From Hermatobates lingyangjiaoensis (taxonomy: Eukaryota; Arthropoda; Insecta; Hemiptera; Hermatobatidae), in the NCBI GenBank assembly GCA_026182355.1, contig JAPFBL010000068.1, forward strand, positions 372,001 through 436,000: a stretch of 64,000 nucleotides of DNA. The letters run 5' to 3'. How positions within the stretch are numbered: the first letter of the stretch is position 1; every line of letters begins with the position of its first letter. The position numbers were made by a program, and so were the translations under genes. Under the pieces are notes generated by a model. It made no database searches. It was not told where the DNA came from and saw nothing but the letters and a program-made list of their open reading frames with translations. Of the stretch, positions 13,001 to 27,400 are shown in pieces.

Positions 13001-16000
13001 CAAAATAGTAAAGAAAACAAAAGCTACGGTACAAAGAGCAGTTAACAACTAACTATGATAGAAAAACAAAATATGCAGAAGGGAGGGAGGTGTAAGTGGG
13101 AGGGAGGGCCTGTGTAGGCATGTAGGGCAGGGCACTGAACCCAACCACCTGCGTGTCCCCCCCTTCACCTACCTCTCTTACAATCTTATAGGTAGTATCA
13201 AAATTTGTTGAACTGGGTATAGCTTTAAGTGAATGTTCAGCTTTGAATGTTTAACGAAGGGTTATATTCTTTAACGTAAATGGCTTCGAGTATATGCAGT
13301 CTGATGTCGTCTTGGAAGCTTTGCAGGATAGTTGTCCCCTCAGTCAAGTTCTCTCTTGATACTTTCTTTTTGTGCACCTCTTCGGCATGGCTCTTCGGTG
13401 TTCCTCCTGCAAGGTGGAGAGTCAATCACCGTGATAGCTTCGTCGTAGTCAGCCCCAAATACTTGGAAGGCAGGGTTGCGCAATCTCCTGTGGTACATTT
13501 ATACTCGTGTATGAGGTGGCTACGCTGCAGCTCGGCGGTTTCTAGTTGGAGTCTATTATATATCAGTAGATTCTTAGTAGTCTGGTTTTACATCTACCTT
13601 TCCTAGATGTCTTGGTACATCAAACTAACCAGCACTTTACGACTGAAGTATACAGAAAACCTAATAGCATAGGCCTATGTCTCAACAGAATTGATGATGG
13701 CTAATGTGAACCGAAAGCTTGTGTTTTAGATTAAGTTTTAAATTATAGTTTTAGATTAAAGTTTTAAAGTGTTTAGCGTTCTACTGAATTTCTTTCATGT
13801 CGTTACCAGAACTCCTATAGAAAATACTCGAAAGTTACCGCAAACTAGTAAGGAAACTAGAGAACATCAGCAAGAAATTGGTCAACGCAGAAGCTGCTGG
13901 CAACTTTAGTAATACCTGTTTGAGAGAAGACCTGCTGCCGTCATACACCTATATATTTACATCATGATTTGTTTTCTTGACGCAATATTTATATGATGTA
14001 ATTAAAAAACTACATCATATATATTGTAAACAGGAAAACGATCCAAAAGGACAACAAACGTTACACAGTAAACCCCAGACACAGAACAAAGAAACGAACA
14101 CACTTACTGTCTCTGGTAGTTGGTCTCCAACCGTCACTTTGCAAATGTGCTTGGTGTTCCTATCTCAACTCTCCTGATGACGGTTGAACCAAAAATTAGA
14201 GACGGTAAGTGTATATCTTTCTTTATTCTCTGTCTGTAGTTAACTGTAAAATGTATATACACTTTTTCGATGAAATACTCGTACGATCCAAAACGGACAA
14301 ATAAAGTTCAATGTAGATGAAGAAACATGCATAGATTAAAAACATAGGCTTAAAATCTCTAATCTTTGGTTTGAACTCGTATTGTGTCCAGTTTGGATCG
14401 TCTTTCCGTGTATTAAGTATAAATATATACATAAGTGTCAATAAACGCAAGGACTCTGATCTAGAAAATCGAAACAAAGAAAATGTTAGACTTTATACCA
14501 ATATTCAACTATTGCTACTGTTCTAGATTATTTTTACAACTTTCAAGTATACGAGTATGTATTAGTGTAAATTGGGAGCAAAATTTCTTCAGGACAAATT
14601 TTGTTTAAAAGCACAGCAGCTTCAGCATTCATGATCATGTGTTTCATGTTGAAAATGTTTTCTTTCCGTCAAAAAACCTTTTAATGATTACAGGTAGTGG
14701 TGGGACAATTCTTAAAATTTTTTCCATTCCGATACCAAGTACCATTCTAGGAAAATGATTAACAATTCTGATACCATGTACGATTCCGATTCGTTAGCTG
14801 CTTAGGTTCTGCCTGTATGTGCTAAACAACTCAACTATCCTAATTAATTTTAAATTTGCAACCTTTTGTTTGACTTTGAAGCCATGTTAGCAAATTCAGT
14901 AGATTTGTAAAAATATTTTAAAATAATCTTCATATTAAATTTTCTGTTTCAAAATAATGTTAAAAAAAGTATTAATTATGATTTTCATCTTTAATAAATG
15001 AAGCTTTTCAATGGTTCTTTTTATTAATTATACTTAATTAATGTGTACACATGTACACAATAGGCACAATAGACCAATGAAACTGGCACACACAGTTTCC
15101 AATTCATAATTAATGGCTTAACAATTCACGTAAACGGGTATTTACTATAAAAATTCACCTAATGAAGAAATAAATAAGTAAATTAATTGAACCATTGTTT
15201 GTAATAGCTTTGCTAATGTTTGTTGTTTGATTTTATTAAATGATGAATATGAATGGAATATTATCACACAGGAACCTATTAGCCTCTAGCTATCGTTAAC
15301 AAATGCATCTGGTACTGGAGAGTTGCATGTCATTAAGCCTTCGATTTATGTACAATTGGTCGAATAAATCGGCAAACTAACCAATTATTCGGTTAGCGAT
15401 TCAGAGTGTAGGAAATTGAAATTGGAAAATGGCAAGAATTTTGTTGCATAGTAAGCCGCAATATATATCGACACGTTAATTCAATCCATAATAAAGAAAA
15501 CAATGTTGTAGCAAACTTATATACAATAAAAGGAAAAAGGCTGTTCTCGGGTTGAGTATTGCATATTGACCAATTGTATGTACATGTGTCACTGGCATCG
15601 CAAAATTACGTACTCGTCCCCCCCCCCCCCCCACCATTCCTCAGTAAAGTGGTAATGTAACTTGCTGAAAACGTGTAGTCTGAGGTATAGTGTGATTGTT
15701 TGCTGGTACGTAAATCTGTGAGGACGCGTTTTTGTTTTTGGTGGGTGGAAACACCAATTATGTGGGCGGAAACACCAATTTGGTGGATATTTACCCACCA
15801 ATTATGTGGGGCGCACTGATAACTGTTTATTATGTTTTGGTACAAGTTGACAATAGAACACTTTAATATAAATCACTACATGGGTCCCCACATAATACAC
15901 AAAGTCTCTGTCTATTGCAAATTTCCGGTCAGATCCTCCGTACTGATGAGCAGGTGGCAAGGCGTGCGATGGAGTGTAGAATGGGATTAAGAAGTGGCGA

Positions 16001-18448
16001 AGAAACACAAGGCATGGCGAGTTGATGGAGTAAGAGGGAGAGAACGATTTGAACAGGTAAAGATGGCGACAACAACTGGTCGAGATGGCGAAAACAGCTG
16101 GTTCTTACTAACAGCTGGTTCTTAAGAACAGCTGGTTCTTACAGACTTGCGTTAGTGTTGCCGCTACATGTTGTTTGACTATGTTTGTTCAACTTGTAAT
16201 GCACTAATGTATGCATTAAACATTATATAGATTTACATTCATATAGATGTGTAGGTTTACATTACATTGCATATAGCTAGGCTTATATTTATATAGATGT
16301 GTAGCTATTACATACATGCAGGTATTCATGTTATTGATAAAGCGAGAATACAGCTATCTTTATGTTATGTGTATCATAGAATATTAAGTTTATATTCATG
16401 TCACTTATAAGTAAATAGAGCTAGATGACACCTGGATGTGCCAAGACTTACATATTTATTGTCAAGACTTACACATTTTTTCTCGCACTTCCAGGTCTAC
16501 AAAATTACGAGCTTAAGATTAAGCTTCTTGTACATCATATTAAATATGTTATAAAAAGTTTTAGGACATTTTTATTATAAAATTTTTGACAGTATTAATC
16601 TTACTTCAAACAAACATAAATATTGTTACTACAGTTCGAATAACGTAAAAATTTATGAGAATCAGAAATCTAATGTATTTATTTAACGATGTGATTCCGA
16701 TTCTCCCAAAAATACACGATTCTTACGATTAACGATTTCGATTAATCATTCGACACTAGTTGCAAGCAAATATAAACTAACTACCGAGCGACATGTCAAA
16801 CACTATTTACGGCACTCCACTTTAATAATCGCTATAAAAAATAAAAATAAAATAAAATAAGATTTCAAACATATTGGTCTAATCAGGTTTCAAATATAAT
16901 TTGAATAGTAAGAACAAAAATAACATTATATAAAAATATAATAAGAATTTATAATAAAATAAAAAAATGCATTTGTTCTAAATGTCATTCTAATTTTAAA
17001 CCTGATTATGACTAATAGGTAGAGAGTTTTTTCTTTTGATTACGATTATTAAAATCTATTATCGTAAACAGTTTAACATGTCTCTCGGTGATGTAAGTTT
17101 TAATTAATCTGTAACCCATATGAAAGATTGTTTATTAAATGATATGATTTTACTCTACAATTAATAATAACTTTACTGATTCAGTTTACTTAAAATTAAT
17201 TTGTGCTTACTTGGAGTCAAACAAACAATTAATTTTAGTTTTGCAAAGAGCACTTAAAGGGTTAGTAACTTTCAAGTTTGCTGTATTAATCTACACCAGT
17301 TCATCTTTAGGGGAAATAAGAATAGTAAAAGGTAAACTAACTTCTGCAGCGGACTGTTAAAAGACAGTGATTGACATGTAGCCATTATTCTTCTGTAACT
17401 GAGTCTCTTTCTTAACCGGAAATATAATCAGGTTTTAAAGAAGATAATGCGCTAAAAGAATCATGATGCGAATAGAGCTAATTGGAAACACAAAACTATT
17501 GTGTAGCTGTCATACCTTCATCGTGGTCAGTTTCATAGCCTTTTTTCCTTCCTTCAGACTAAAGTCATTTAAAAAATTAATTCTCTCAACTTAATTTCCT
17601 AAGATTAGATAAATAATTATAATAATATCTAAATGGATGAAACTTTCTTACGAAGTATTCAAAAAGTAACCACGTCATATGATTAATAACTTAGTTCAAA
17701 AAACTATATATTATATCTCCTAATAACAATTTCAAGAGATATAAGATATATATACGAGTATATATATAGCAAATTCACTAATACATCGACCATTTGATAG
17801 AATAGGTGTGTTCTCTAATCGGCATTCGGTCAATATTCTAGGATAAAAAATCAAACTCTCGTTGCCGACGTTTCGGTTTTATTTAACATTTTTCATAGGC
17901 AGAAGAAAGAATTTTTTAAATAAGAAAATGAAATTTACATTATTTAAAGGAACAACAATGTTAACCGGACAAAACCTTCTGACTAACTATACTAGAACTA
18001 GAACTTCCTACAGGAGAAGAGGGATTGTGGATTAAGGATGGGACAAGCGAGAGAGCCACGACGTCCACATAATTGAACTCCCTTAGATACATGACTATCA
18101 CTCGCAGGGGACAGATTTCTATGAGAGAAAAGTTTACCGTCTATAGCATCTTCCGCAAACCCCCTCACCTGCCCTATAGACTATATTTGACTTTCTATTC
18201 CTTAGCTTATTCTTAGTTAATTTTTCTTACCTCACTTGAACCGGGTACGCGTGTGACAACACTGTTGGTCTCCAACCGTCACTTCACAAGTGCGCTTGGC
18301 GTCCCTATCTAAACTCTCCTGATGACAGCTCAACCGAAAATTAGAGACAGTAAGTGTGTTTGTTCCTTCACTCTGTGTTTGTGATTCACCGTGAAATGTA
18401 TATATATATATATATATATATATATTGAGAGAAGGAGAGAGAGGAGAG

Positions 18449-18488
<40 letters not shown>

Positions 18489-21400
18489 TAGAGAGGAGAA
18501 AGTGAGGGGGCGAAGAATATGAGTGAGATAAAAAGGTGAACCAAAGGATAGAGAGAATAGAGTGAGATAGATAAGGGATACGAGAGAGTGAGTGAGAGAT
18601 GTGAGATTGGAACGGGAGAGTGGGTTATAGGCAGAGGGGGATTTATTGGTAATACAAAAGAATGAATGGAGGTAGAGAGATAGATGGAATGAGATAGATG
18701 GAATGAGAAAGAGAGACTAAATGATATATAGGGTATATTAAAGGTGGACAGGGGATAAAAAAAGAGAATATTGAGTGAAAAGAGTACGATAGGAAGAAAA
18801 GAGGAGGAAGGGAGAGAGGGAACAAAGTGCACTGAGGTAAAATGGTGAGTAAATGCGAGAGGGGGAAGAGAGAAGAGAGAGTGATAGAAAGAATATAAAT
18901 AAGTTAAAAAAAGATGAAGAGAGACTGAGAGGGGAGTGAGAGAGTATAAACTAGAACTTTACACTGAGAGAGAAGAACCTTCTTTTATATGGTTATTAAT
19001 CAACATATTTTTAGATATTTTCATTTAATGACACCATTATTATTATTATTATTATAAGTTATTTATTGAAATATATAATTATTTCTGAGTTGTTTATTTT
19101 ACTATTTTTAACTTATGAGGTTTGTTTAACTAATCAATATTAAGTGTATGTGTTTTCAGAATATACAAACTTCACACTGAGTAAACATTCTCCCTTCCAT
19201 GACTGATTTCAGAAGCTTCCTATTATCCCGAGTCTGCTGAATAATAATATGTGTCAATACTCATTTCCTTAATTCATGCTAATAAGGAGTATACGTAATT
19301 CGATAGCGGATTTGTTGTTAGGTTAGCATTTGTTGTAACGATGGCGCTCATGTTGCTGTGGTAACATATTATTTTATAAATACACGTTACTCTCCCTCAA
19401 GGTAGCCAGGTGAGTCCAGTGGCAACGTGTTTGTCTCTCGACTGGTAGGTCCGGGGTTCAATACCCACTATGGCCTTCGGTTAATTCATGTGAGAGGTGA
19501 ATAAACCTTAGCATGTCATCCCTCGAAAAGAACATGAATCTGTCGGTCCCGACCCTGTACGATATCAGGTACTCGTTAAAGATCGCTACTCTAAATATAC
19601 TTGTGTTAGGCAAAATGCAAGACTCCCAGTGTAGTGGTAATTGTGTGGTATCACACGGGCCAATGTTCTGTCTATATGTGTTCCCTTGTAGGACTGTCTC
19701 TGCACCTAACCCAATCACCCAATCAACCTACACACTCTCTCTCTCTCTCCTCTCTCTCTTTCAGTGTAATCAATTAGGGTTGAATAAAATATTAATATAT
19801 AGTCATATTGAAGAAAGTATTAAGTCTCCACACAAAAAAAGTTTCTTATAATAAACTTTTTCTGTGTTTGGATTTAATACTTACTCCAATATTAGTAAAT
19901 ACCATACTATAACAGATTGTACAGTTAATGAATTAATATTTAGTTTTCTGTCTCTTGTTTAATATTCCTATTAAACCAAACAAAAGACTTTTAAATGTTT
20001 TAAAACAGTTTTTTGAACCTTTGACCCTGAAGGTAAAGTTTCTTGCTTCTGAACAAGCATCGCATTCTGAACATAATGATATATATTGAAATACTAAACT
20101 GACACGATCTTAATCAAAATCATGTGAATAGATTGTTAGTAAAAAAGAAAACTTTTTGTTAATTTAAAGTACCCCTATAAAAACGCACGATTTTGGTGTC
20201 AAGCTTCTGTTCTAAGAAGGGATAGCAGGAACTGAAATATGAAATTGAGTAACAGATACAAAGGTGGACCTTTGCAAAACTTATTTTATTGAACTCAGTA
20301 GTATTTCCGCTGCAAATTCAATTTCAAAATTCTGGCCCAAATAAAATACTTTCATTTCTTTATAATTCATATAGCGAGTAAATAAAAGTAAAAATTGGTA
20401 AAATTTGTTTAAAATAATTGAATAAATTGAAGGCATAAAACATATAAATATATGAAATAACTAATAACGTAAAAACTATTTACGTTACTAGTAGTTACTA
20501 ATTACTAGTACCCTGACTGACTGAACATATCCTGTAGGCTCTTCAATACGGACGTGTTCTGAAGGTGGTCGACGAATGACGAAGATTCGCAAGCTATAAT
20601 TTAGTCAAATATTTTAGAAATTCAAAGCGGGCTATTTTATTCTAAATTTAAATTAATATACACCTGAATGATAAGGTAAGGTAACATCACGCTAGACAGA
20701 ATTTTGGGGAATTTTTTAACCTTCATATATTATGTATACTCATTATCTCAGAAACGTGAAAATTGTCTACAATCCAATAAATTTTCTGGGAGGAGTGACT
20801 CTGCCTAGTGAAAGTCGATTCAGAATGTGAACTGCTAACTCTTTCATTCTCGATTACCATTTGCTCTAGTGCATTAAGAGTTGTACTTTGCAAAGTACAA
20901 TCTCATATTCATAAACATATCTACATAAACAATATAGATTTTATCCTTATAAGTGTCTTCTGTTATTCACAAAGTGACGGTGCATGTCTTCCAGACTTAA
21001 CTTCAATTAAAGAATTAAATACCTTACTTTACAATTTCTTCCTGGCTTTAGCTCTTTTGGTTCCTATCCATCTTTCAGAGTAAAATGGACTAGATTGATC
21101 CTCTAATTTTATACTATATTTTATCTGAGTGTTGATTTTAACCATCTAGCTAAGATACTCAGAGTCTTTTCTTGACTGTTAGACACTTTCATAGATTCTT
21201 CTTTAACAAACCTTTTTCCATATATAAGATGTATGAAATTTACAAATTCACATTTGTAGTGGTCTACGAATAATATATATATCAAATGTCTTTGTGTTGA
21301 TTTTTTTGAACTATAAAGGGACTTTACAAGATCACTTTTTATGCCTAATAATTTCTGTTGTTTGCAGTATATTATAATTATAACATTATAAAATCTTAGA

Positions 21401-24400
21401 ATATTTTGTTTACAGAATTGTAATCAGATTGAAATGTTCTAGAAAAGTGTTAGTTATTTCGTTTTATCTAACTATTAAACTTCTAAATTGAAAAAGTGAA
21501 ATTGTTTTGTTTATCATTAAAGGAAAAAGGCATCATTTAGCGCACTAAAAGAAAATACAGATGAAGAATTTCCTCCTCCCTCACTGGTTACTCCCCCATC
21601 CCTGGAGCACCAGATCAGCTTGGAAATGAGGTCTTCTTCAGAGTCTTCAGTTGCTCAAAACGAAACAATGCTGGACAGAGTTCTTGTAGACTCTGAAATT
21701 CAAGATCAAGTTTCCCTGAAGAAACAGTCTCCAGGAAGTCACTCATCTGTAAAGGTTTGTTTATTTTTTTTCATAACCAATTTTACTTTAATAATAATAC
21801 AAACGTTTAGATAATACGATGCATAGTTTAATGTTCTAAAAATATTAGTTTATCTGACAGGATGAAATGATTTATACAGGCACTATTGAATACAGGGATG
21901 AAGGGAGAAGAGGAGCTGTGCTTTTGGAATAATCCTTCACCAAAAAATAATTTAGACTACAGAAGTTAAACATTAAAATTTAAACGATAACTAGATATTA
22001 TAGGTATAGAAGAGTAAAACTTTACTTCCTTAACAAACTTATATAATTAGGAATATATTTCAACTGTCCATGTGATCTTTTTGTGAAACCCAAATCCATT
22101 TTATTTACCAGTGTCCACACTGATAGGTTTTAATGATTTTGGACTTTCCAAGGCGTAAATGTGTGCCTCATTTTGACTATAGACGGGCCAACAACATGTG
22201 GTATCTCATGTTATCTATCCATATTCTAACCACACACAGCTATTTATCTCCAAAGATCTAATGGGAACAGGTTTATTTAATATGGGTGGGATTGTAAATA
22301 GGCTGCAATCTATTTACACTTTACGTTATCTCTGTAAACACCACAATAAATCACATTATTTAAAATAAGTAACCTCTTACACTGCTGTTCTCATACATCA
22401 TTGACAGACAAAGTACATATCATCGTTCATAATACACAGGTAACACTGTTTTTAAACTTTTTAGTCTAACATTAGGCTAATATGCTTCTCTGTAGTACTG
22501 AATGATGGATGATTGAATCTTAGAGAATACTTTGGACTTCTCTTGGAGAATATGGATAATCTTTTGCAACCCACTTCTCGAAGAAGACTTGATGTTTTTG
22601 CCACGACTGTACAATGTCAGGTACTCGTTAAAGATACTGCTAATAAACTTGAATGAGGTAAAATTTAAGCTCCAATGTATAATCAACCCGGTTTGTGACT
22701 TGCTCTTAACAAATATTAGATATAAATTAACAAATTAATTACACTTTTCATCCCAAAAATGCTAAAGATGAATGGTTACTAGTATTGAGTGTTTTTAAAG
22801 ACAAGGATGTGATTGCAGATGGTGTCTTGGGAGGAGTGTGGAGGAAGTCTTCGTCGCAGATCGAGCACCACTCCTCGACAGATAGTTACCCATACACCTC
22901 CTCCGCAGAGAAGAACCTCCATCCCGGGCAGGAGGACACCAACCTATGTTCACCAAGATGAACTCTGGTTGACTCAAAGACACCACCGAACCCGCTGTGC
23001 CAATCCAACTTCTGATCATTGTCAGTAAAATAAGTTTTCGTTTCTTAAATACCTTTATGGCATTCATTCAGTGCATGCAAACCACAAACAATGACCAAAC
23101 ATAGAAAGCTAATGTCTTATGATTATTTATAAAATTATATGTAACTCTTATTTATCAGAAAATTACACTTCTTTTTAACTACTCAAACCTTTATGTTAAA
23201 TTTTCTGATTATCAAGCTGTCATCAAAGAGTTGGTCATCCTCAGGGTTTTTATCAGTAGTAAAAGTTACTAGAAATAAGTTTTAATTTCGTTCTCAAAGG
23301 CGAGAAAAAAATAACTTGTTTTTATTGTTACTTGTAAATAATTATTCTTTTCACTCAGCCATTCCAAGTTAAAAATATTTTTAATTTGTTTACAGATTAT
23401 TTCTAATATTTACAATGGCTCCTGTAAGTGCTTTAAAAAATAATACTCTTAATAATATTAATGTAATATTAATACTCTTACAATATTATTAAAATCAAGT
23501 ATAAGAATATTTTAATTGCCAAGTTTATATATCAACAGTTCTAGATTTTAAAAATTTTAAGTGGAAAACAAATTCCAATTTCAAACTGATAAACACAAAA
23601 AAGGTAAAAAACATTTAATTTTGAAAAATAATATTAATTTTAATGATGGAATTATTTATGAAAATATGAATTTAGTCGGGAGATTTCATTTATGATTTTT
23701 TATACCTATTTTTGATCTAAATTTGAAAGACATCCTTTTCCATGAAAATTTGATATCTGCTACTGAATTAAGAAAGTTGGTGGTTTTAAGACTACTCTAA
23801 GAGCAGATGCTCTTTATTCTTTTGCGTTGCCTGTTACCCCTGATCAGGGGCTCAGATGCACCAGGGCACTAGTGTTATATGAGAGTTTCAAAGACAGATC
23901 TATATCTACTAATAGAAGTAGCTCATGGTTTAAAAGTTAAGGTTAATGTACATTAGCAGCCGTCGCCAATCTTTAGAGCTTCATGGACCACTAAATATAT
24001 CACTTTTTATTTCGTGGACCACTAATTTTGATTTGTAAAAAAAAGGTAATGTAAATATATTCATACAATAATAATCAGGAAGTTTTAGTATGTTTAATAG
24101 AGAAAACACATGTTAAAGTTAAAAAAAACATATAGTAATTATTTTTTAAAAAAAAGAAGAAAAACCTGAAGGTTAGTAAAATATTACCCCTATTTAGTGC
24201 GATGGATGCTGCTGTTTATTTAAGATCAATATGTGGAGATTCGGTTTTAATGATCAAGCCGAGAGCGGTACCGAGTTTTAATTACTGTCACAGAAAAAAA
24301 ATTTTTTCCCATAAATACATTGTTGAAAATTGAATAAAAATGTCATGAAATATAAAAAAAAGTGCCATTATTTAATAATGGTCCCTTTCGCGGACCACCT

Positions 24401-27400
24401 AAGTGTTTCCAGTGACCACCAGTGGTCCGTTGACCAAAATTGGCGACTATGATTTATCAAACCAATCAAACTATTTGAAATCAGAGCAGGTTGATAATAT
24501 TTGACGTAGATCATTTCACATCGTCGAGAAAAAACAACTGCATCCTTATGAATGAGGTAAACAAGACAAGTCCTGCGTTGTGCACAACGTGGATTCGTGG
24601 GGAGGACATGTATGAGCTACATCAACAAAGGCAATAAGCATATGCCCAGGAACCTTTAAAAGATTGATTATCAGTTGATAAAAGATATAACCAATGAATA
24701 CTGATGAACGTTGAAAACGAAGGAGAAGAAAACAAAAATCAGGAAGTTAAAAAAAATAATAGAAAAGTTAGAGAAGAATTAGAAAAGCTGTTTGAATTGC
24801 ATTCCAACGAAGACCGCTTGTTATGGCTGAAAGATCTTACCATACAACCACCATGAGACCAATATGATGAAAACACGCACGAATGAGTGGGACTATTCTC
24901 ATCCTTGCCCGACTAATACTATTGAAGGAACATCCGGATAATACACAAAGGAGGAGTGGTGATTGTTCCACTGTTGAATGTTAATAGAGGCTTTTAATTA
25001 GCTGGATCGACCCAAAGATAGGTTAGGCCATTCCAGATAGACGTTCAGATATCAAAGCGTCTGCTCCACATAAGTGAGGGACCTTTAATACCTTGTCCTA
25101 CACTGTTGATAAGACAAACCAATTACTATTATTATTATTAAAACAAACTAGGCATAACTAATGCTATTAGATTTTGATTATATTTTAACACTGCACAACC
25201 CTCCCTGTGATAGATCCAACCATGATAAAACCTTTCCAAACATATAAATTAGATTAACAGGTTTAATGTTTGTCCTCCTCGTTGATCAAACTACATACTA
25301 TTTAACTTCTTTTTACTGTGTGTACATAAAAGAAAAACATCTAAGCTACAAAGCAGCCAATAGTGGGTGTACATTGAAGAGTAAACTTTGGATACTGGGT
25401 TCTGCATTTCGATCAAAATTAAATTAATTAAAGGTTATAATTATTTAGTTGTTAATTCATTTCTTTATGAATCTTGGTCAACCATTAAAGAGAATATATA
25501 CAAATACCAAAGTAATTGTTTTGTGCTTTTTACAATCACATTACTCTGGGCTATGAGTAAGGCCTATACCAAAGCAGATGACAGCTTGAAGTAAGTTCTT
25601 ACCAAACAATAGAATAATGTCTATAAATTAGATACATATGTAAATAAATCAATTAAAAGTTGTTTTTAATGTACAGCTTACTTTAACAGTGATTATAAAT
25701 AATTTGGTACACACAAAATCAGACAAAATTAATAGAAAATTATTTTTATATATTGTGTTAGAGAAAAATATTGTTTCTGCATGCAAATGTTTTTTTTTTT
25801 AAAAACAAAAACAAGTGGTTTCGAACATGTTGTATTCTTCTTCAGGTTACATTAACTGTTGTAATATGAAGGACTGTGTCAGCCCTCTTTGATGACATCT
25901 GTGTTTTCTCACAACATATGATGTATCATGAATACTAGCACTACCTGTTCAAAACGCAGTCATATTATAAAAAGAAAAATCTACATGGAATCTATAATAT
26001 TTTCACAACAGTAATAAATACCATATAGTACTTATGCTCAACTTTTCATTTAATCAGTGTTATTATAAATTATAATATTGCGATAATTATAGTAATATTA
26101 ACTTGGACAATAATAATAATATCGGAATATTATTTAATTTTCTCTATAAAAAGAGTGTATTTTGGCTGAGACGTTAATATTTTAACATATAGTAAATTTG
26201 TCTAACCCAATACCTTTCCAAGAGTAATCTGAAGAAATTCAAAAGCTAAAAAGTACTTTTAGACTTTTCAGAATGCATAAAAATCAAACAGACGTACACA
26301 AAGTTTTATCAATCAGTCTTGGTGTGACTCTTAAGATTTACCAAAAATTAGAGACAATAACTGTTTGTTTACTATGTCGTTATTTTTATTCGTATTTGAA
26401 CATATATGATCAAACCACAATAAGAAATGGGAAAACAAGACTAAGATCTTTCAACCGTAACAAGCGGTCTTCGTCAATCAGTCTTGGTGTGACTCTTAAG
26501 ATTTACCAAAAATTAGAGACAATAACTGTTTGTTTACTATGTCGTTATTTTTATTCGTATTTGAACATATATGATCAAACCACAATAAGAAATGGGAAAA
26601 CAAGACTAAGATCTTTCAACCGTAACAAGCGGTCTTCGTCAGAGTCAAAAACCCAACTGGGTTTTTGACCCAGTCTCCAGTTGGGTTTTTGACTCTGACG
26701 AAGACCGCTTGTTACGGTTGAAAGATCTTAGTCTTGTTTTCCCATTTCTTATTGTGGTTTGATCATTGATTGTTGTTTCACGTGTTTATGTGAAATCTTT
26801 TTATTGAACATATATATATATATATATATATATACACAATTAAAAGAAACGGTCCAGCGGACTTTTTTACAATAAAATAAAAAACGAAGGAAACACACAG
26901 AAAGACACAGACATAACTCACATCGATATTTCGACAATCGTCGTCATCAGGAGGTGCGAAGAGCGAAGAGTCCCGCAGGAAGACAGGGCGGTACTGAACT
27001 CGGAAACCGCAACCAGTACCCCACCACTTACCACCAAGCGGGGGAAGGGAGGGAAGGAAATGAAGAGCCAAATTAAGACGTAAAAGGAACGAGTAAAAAT
27101 TATAACTATAAAAAATTATAAAAAAGTTATAAAAAAGTAGATAAATCAAATTAAAATTAATAAAAATAATAAATAAAAAGTAAAATAAAAAATAATAAAT
27201 AAATAAATAAAAAATAATAAATAAATAAATAAAAAATAATAAATAAATAAAAAATAATAAATAAATCATAAATAAATTATCGGTTGAGGTTGAGTCCGGG
27301 GGAAGAGCGAGCATCAAGTAAGCATATGTATGCCTCCTCTGAAGCTCTTAGGGTAACTTTATTGTTGGATTCGGGGATCTGTTTCAGGATCTGAACCCTG

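Larger units (their letters stand above)
12768..13915. mobile_element. Composite PLE copy with RT and GIY-YIG pieces in inverted arms
   Basis: Inverted arms of ~200 bp bound the element. The left AGTTGGCAGCAGCTTCTGCG pairs with the right CGCAGAAGCTGCTGGCAACT. The pairing runs through AACACAAGCTTTCGG / CCGAAAGCTTGTGTT. Inside lie a GIY-YIG pseudogene on the - strand (13237-13557) and a reverse-transcriptase fragment on the + strand (13597-13686). Both are typical of Poseidon/Neptune-like PLEs. Opposite orientation within one bracket suggests a 5'-truncated, inverted insertion (twin-priming-like) or two head-to-head copies. Confidence 0.8.
26260..26810. mobile_element. PLE fold-back, family C, left arm tandemly duplicated
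   Basis: The left arm is a 165-bp unit present twice in near-perfect tandem (26309-26473 and 26474-26638). It holds GATCAAACCACAATAAGAAA and the inverted hammerhead segment AACCGTAACAAGCGGTCTTC. The right arm (26695-26800) is the inverse and ends TTTCACGTGTTTATGTGAAA. The centre has two inverted AACCCAACTGG / CCAGTTGGGTT blocks. (TA)n follows at 26811-26836. The 131-codon ORF is the duplicated arm, not a gene. Confidence 0.7.

Noticed and set aside
13280..13606. 108-codon + strand ORF
   Set aside because: Antisense to a clear GIY-YIG pseudogene.
18386..18832. 148-codon - strand ORF
   Set aside because: It is the pyrimidine strand of a GA-rich tract plus (TA)n; Ser/Leu/Phe/Tyr only.
26273..26668. 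131-codon + strand ORF with an internal repeat
   Set aside because: It is the 165-bp duplicated PLE arm translated twice, in the antisense of the hammerhead.
26778..27317. 179-codon - strand ORF
   Set aside because: Made of TAAATAAA simple repeats, a hammerhead-bearing terminal arm and (TA)n; the real coding frame is at 27277-28050.
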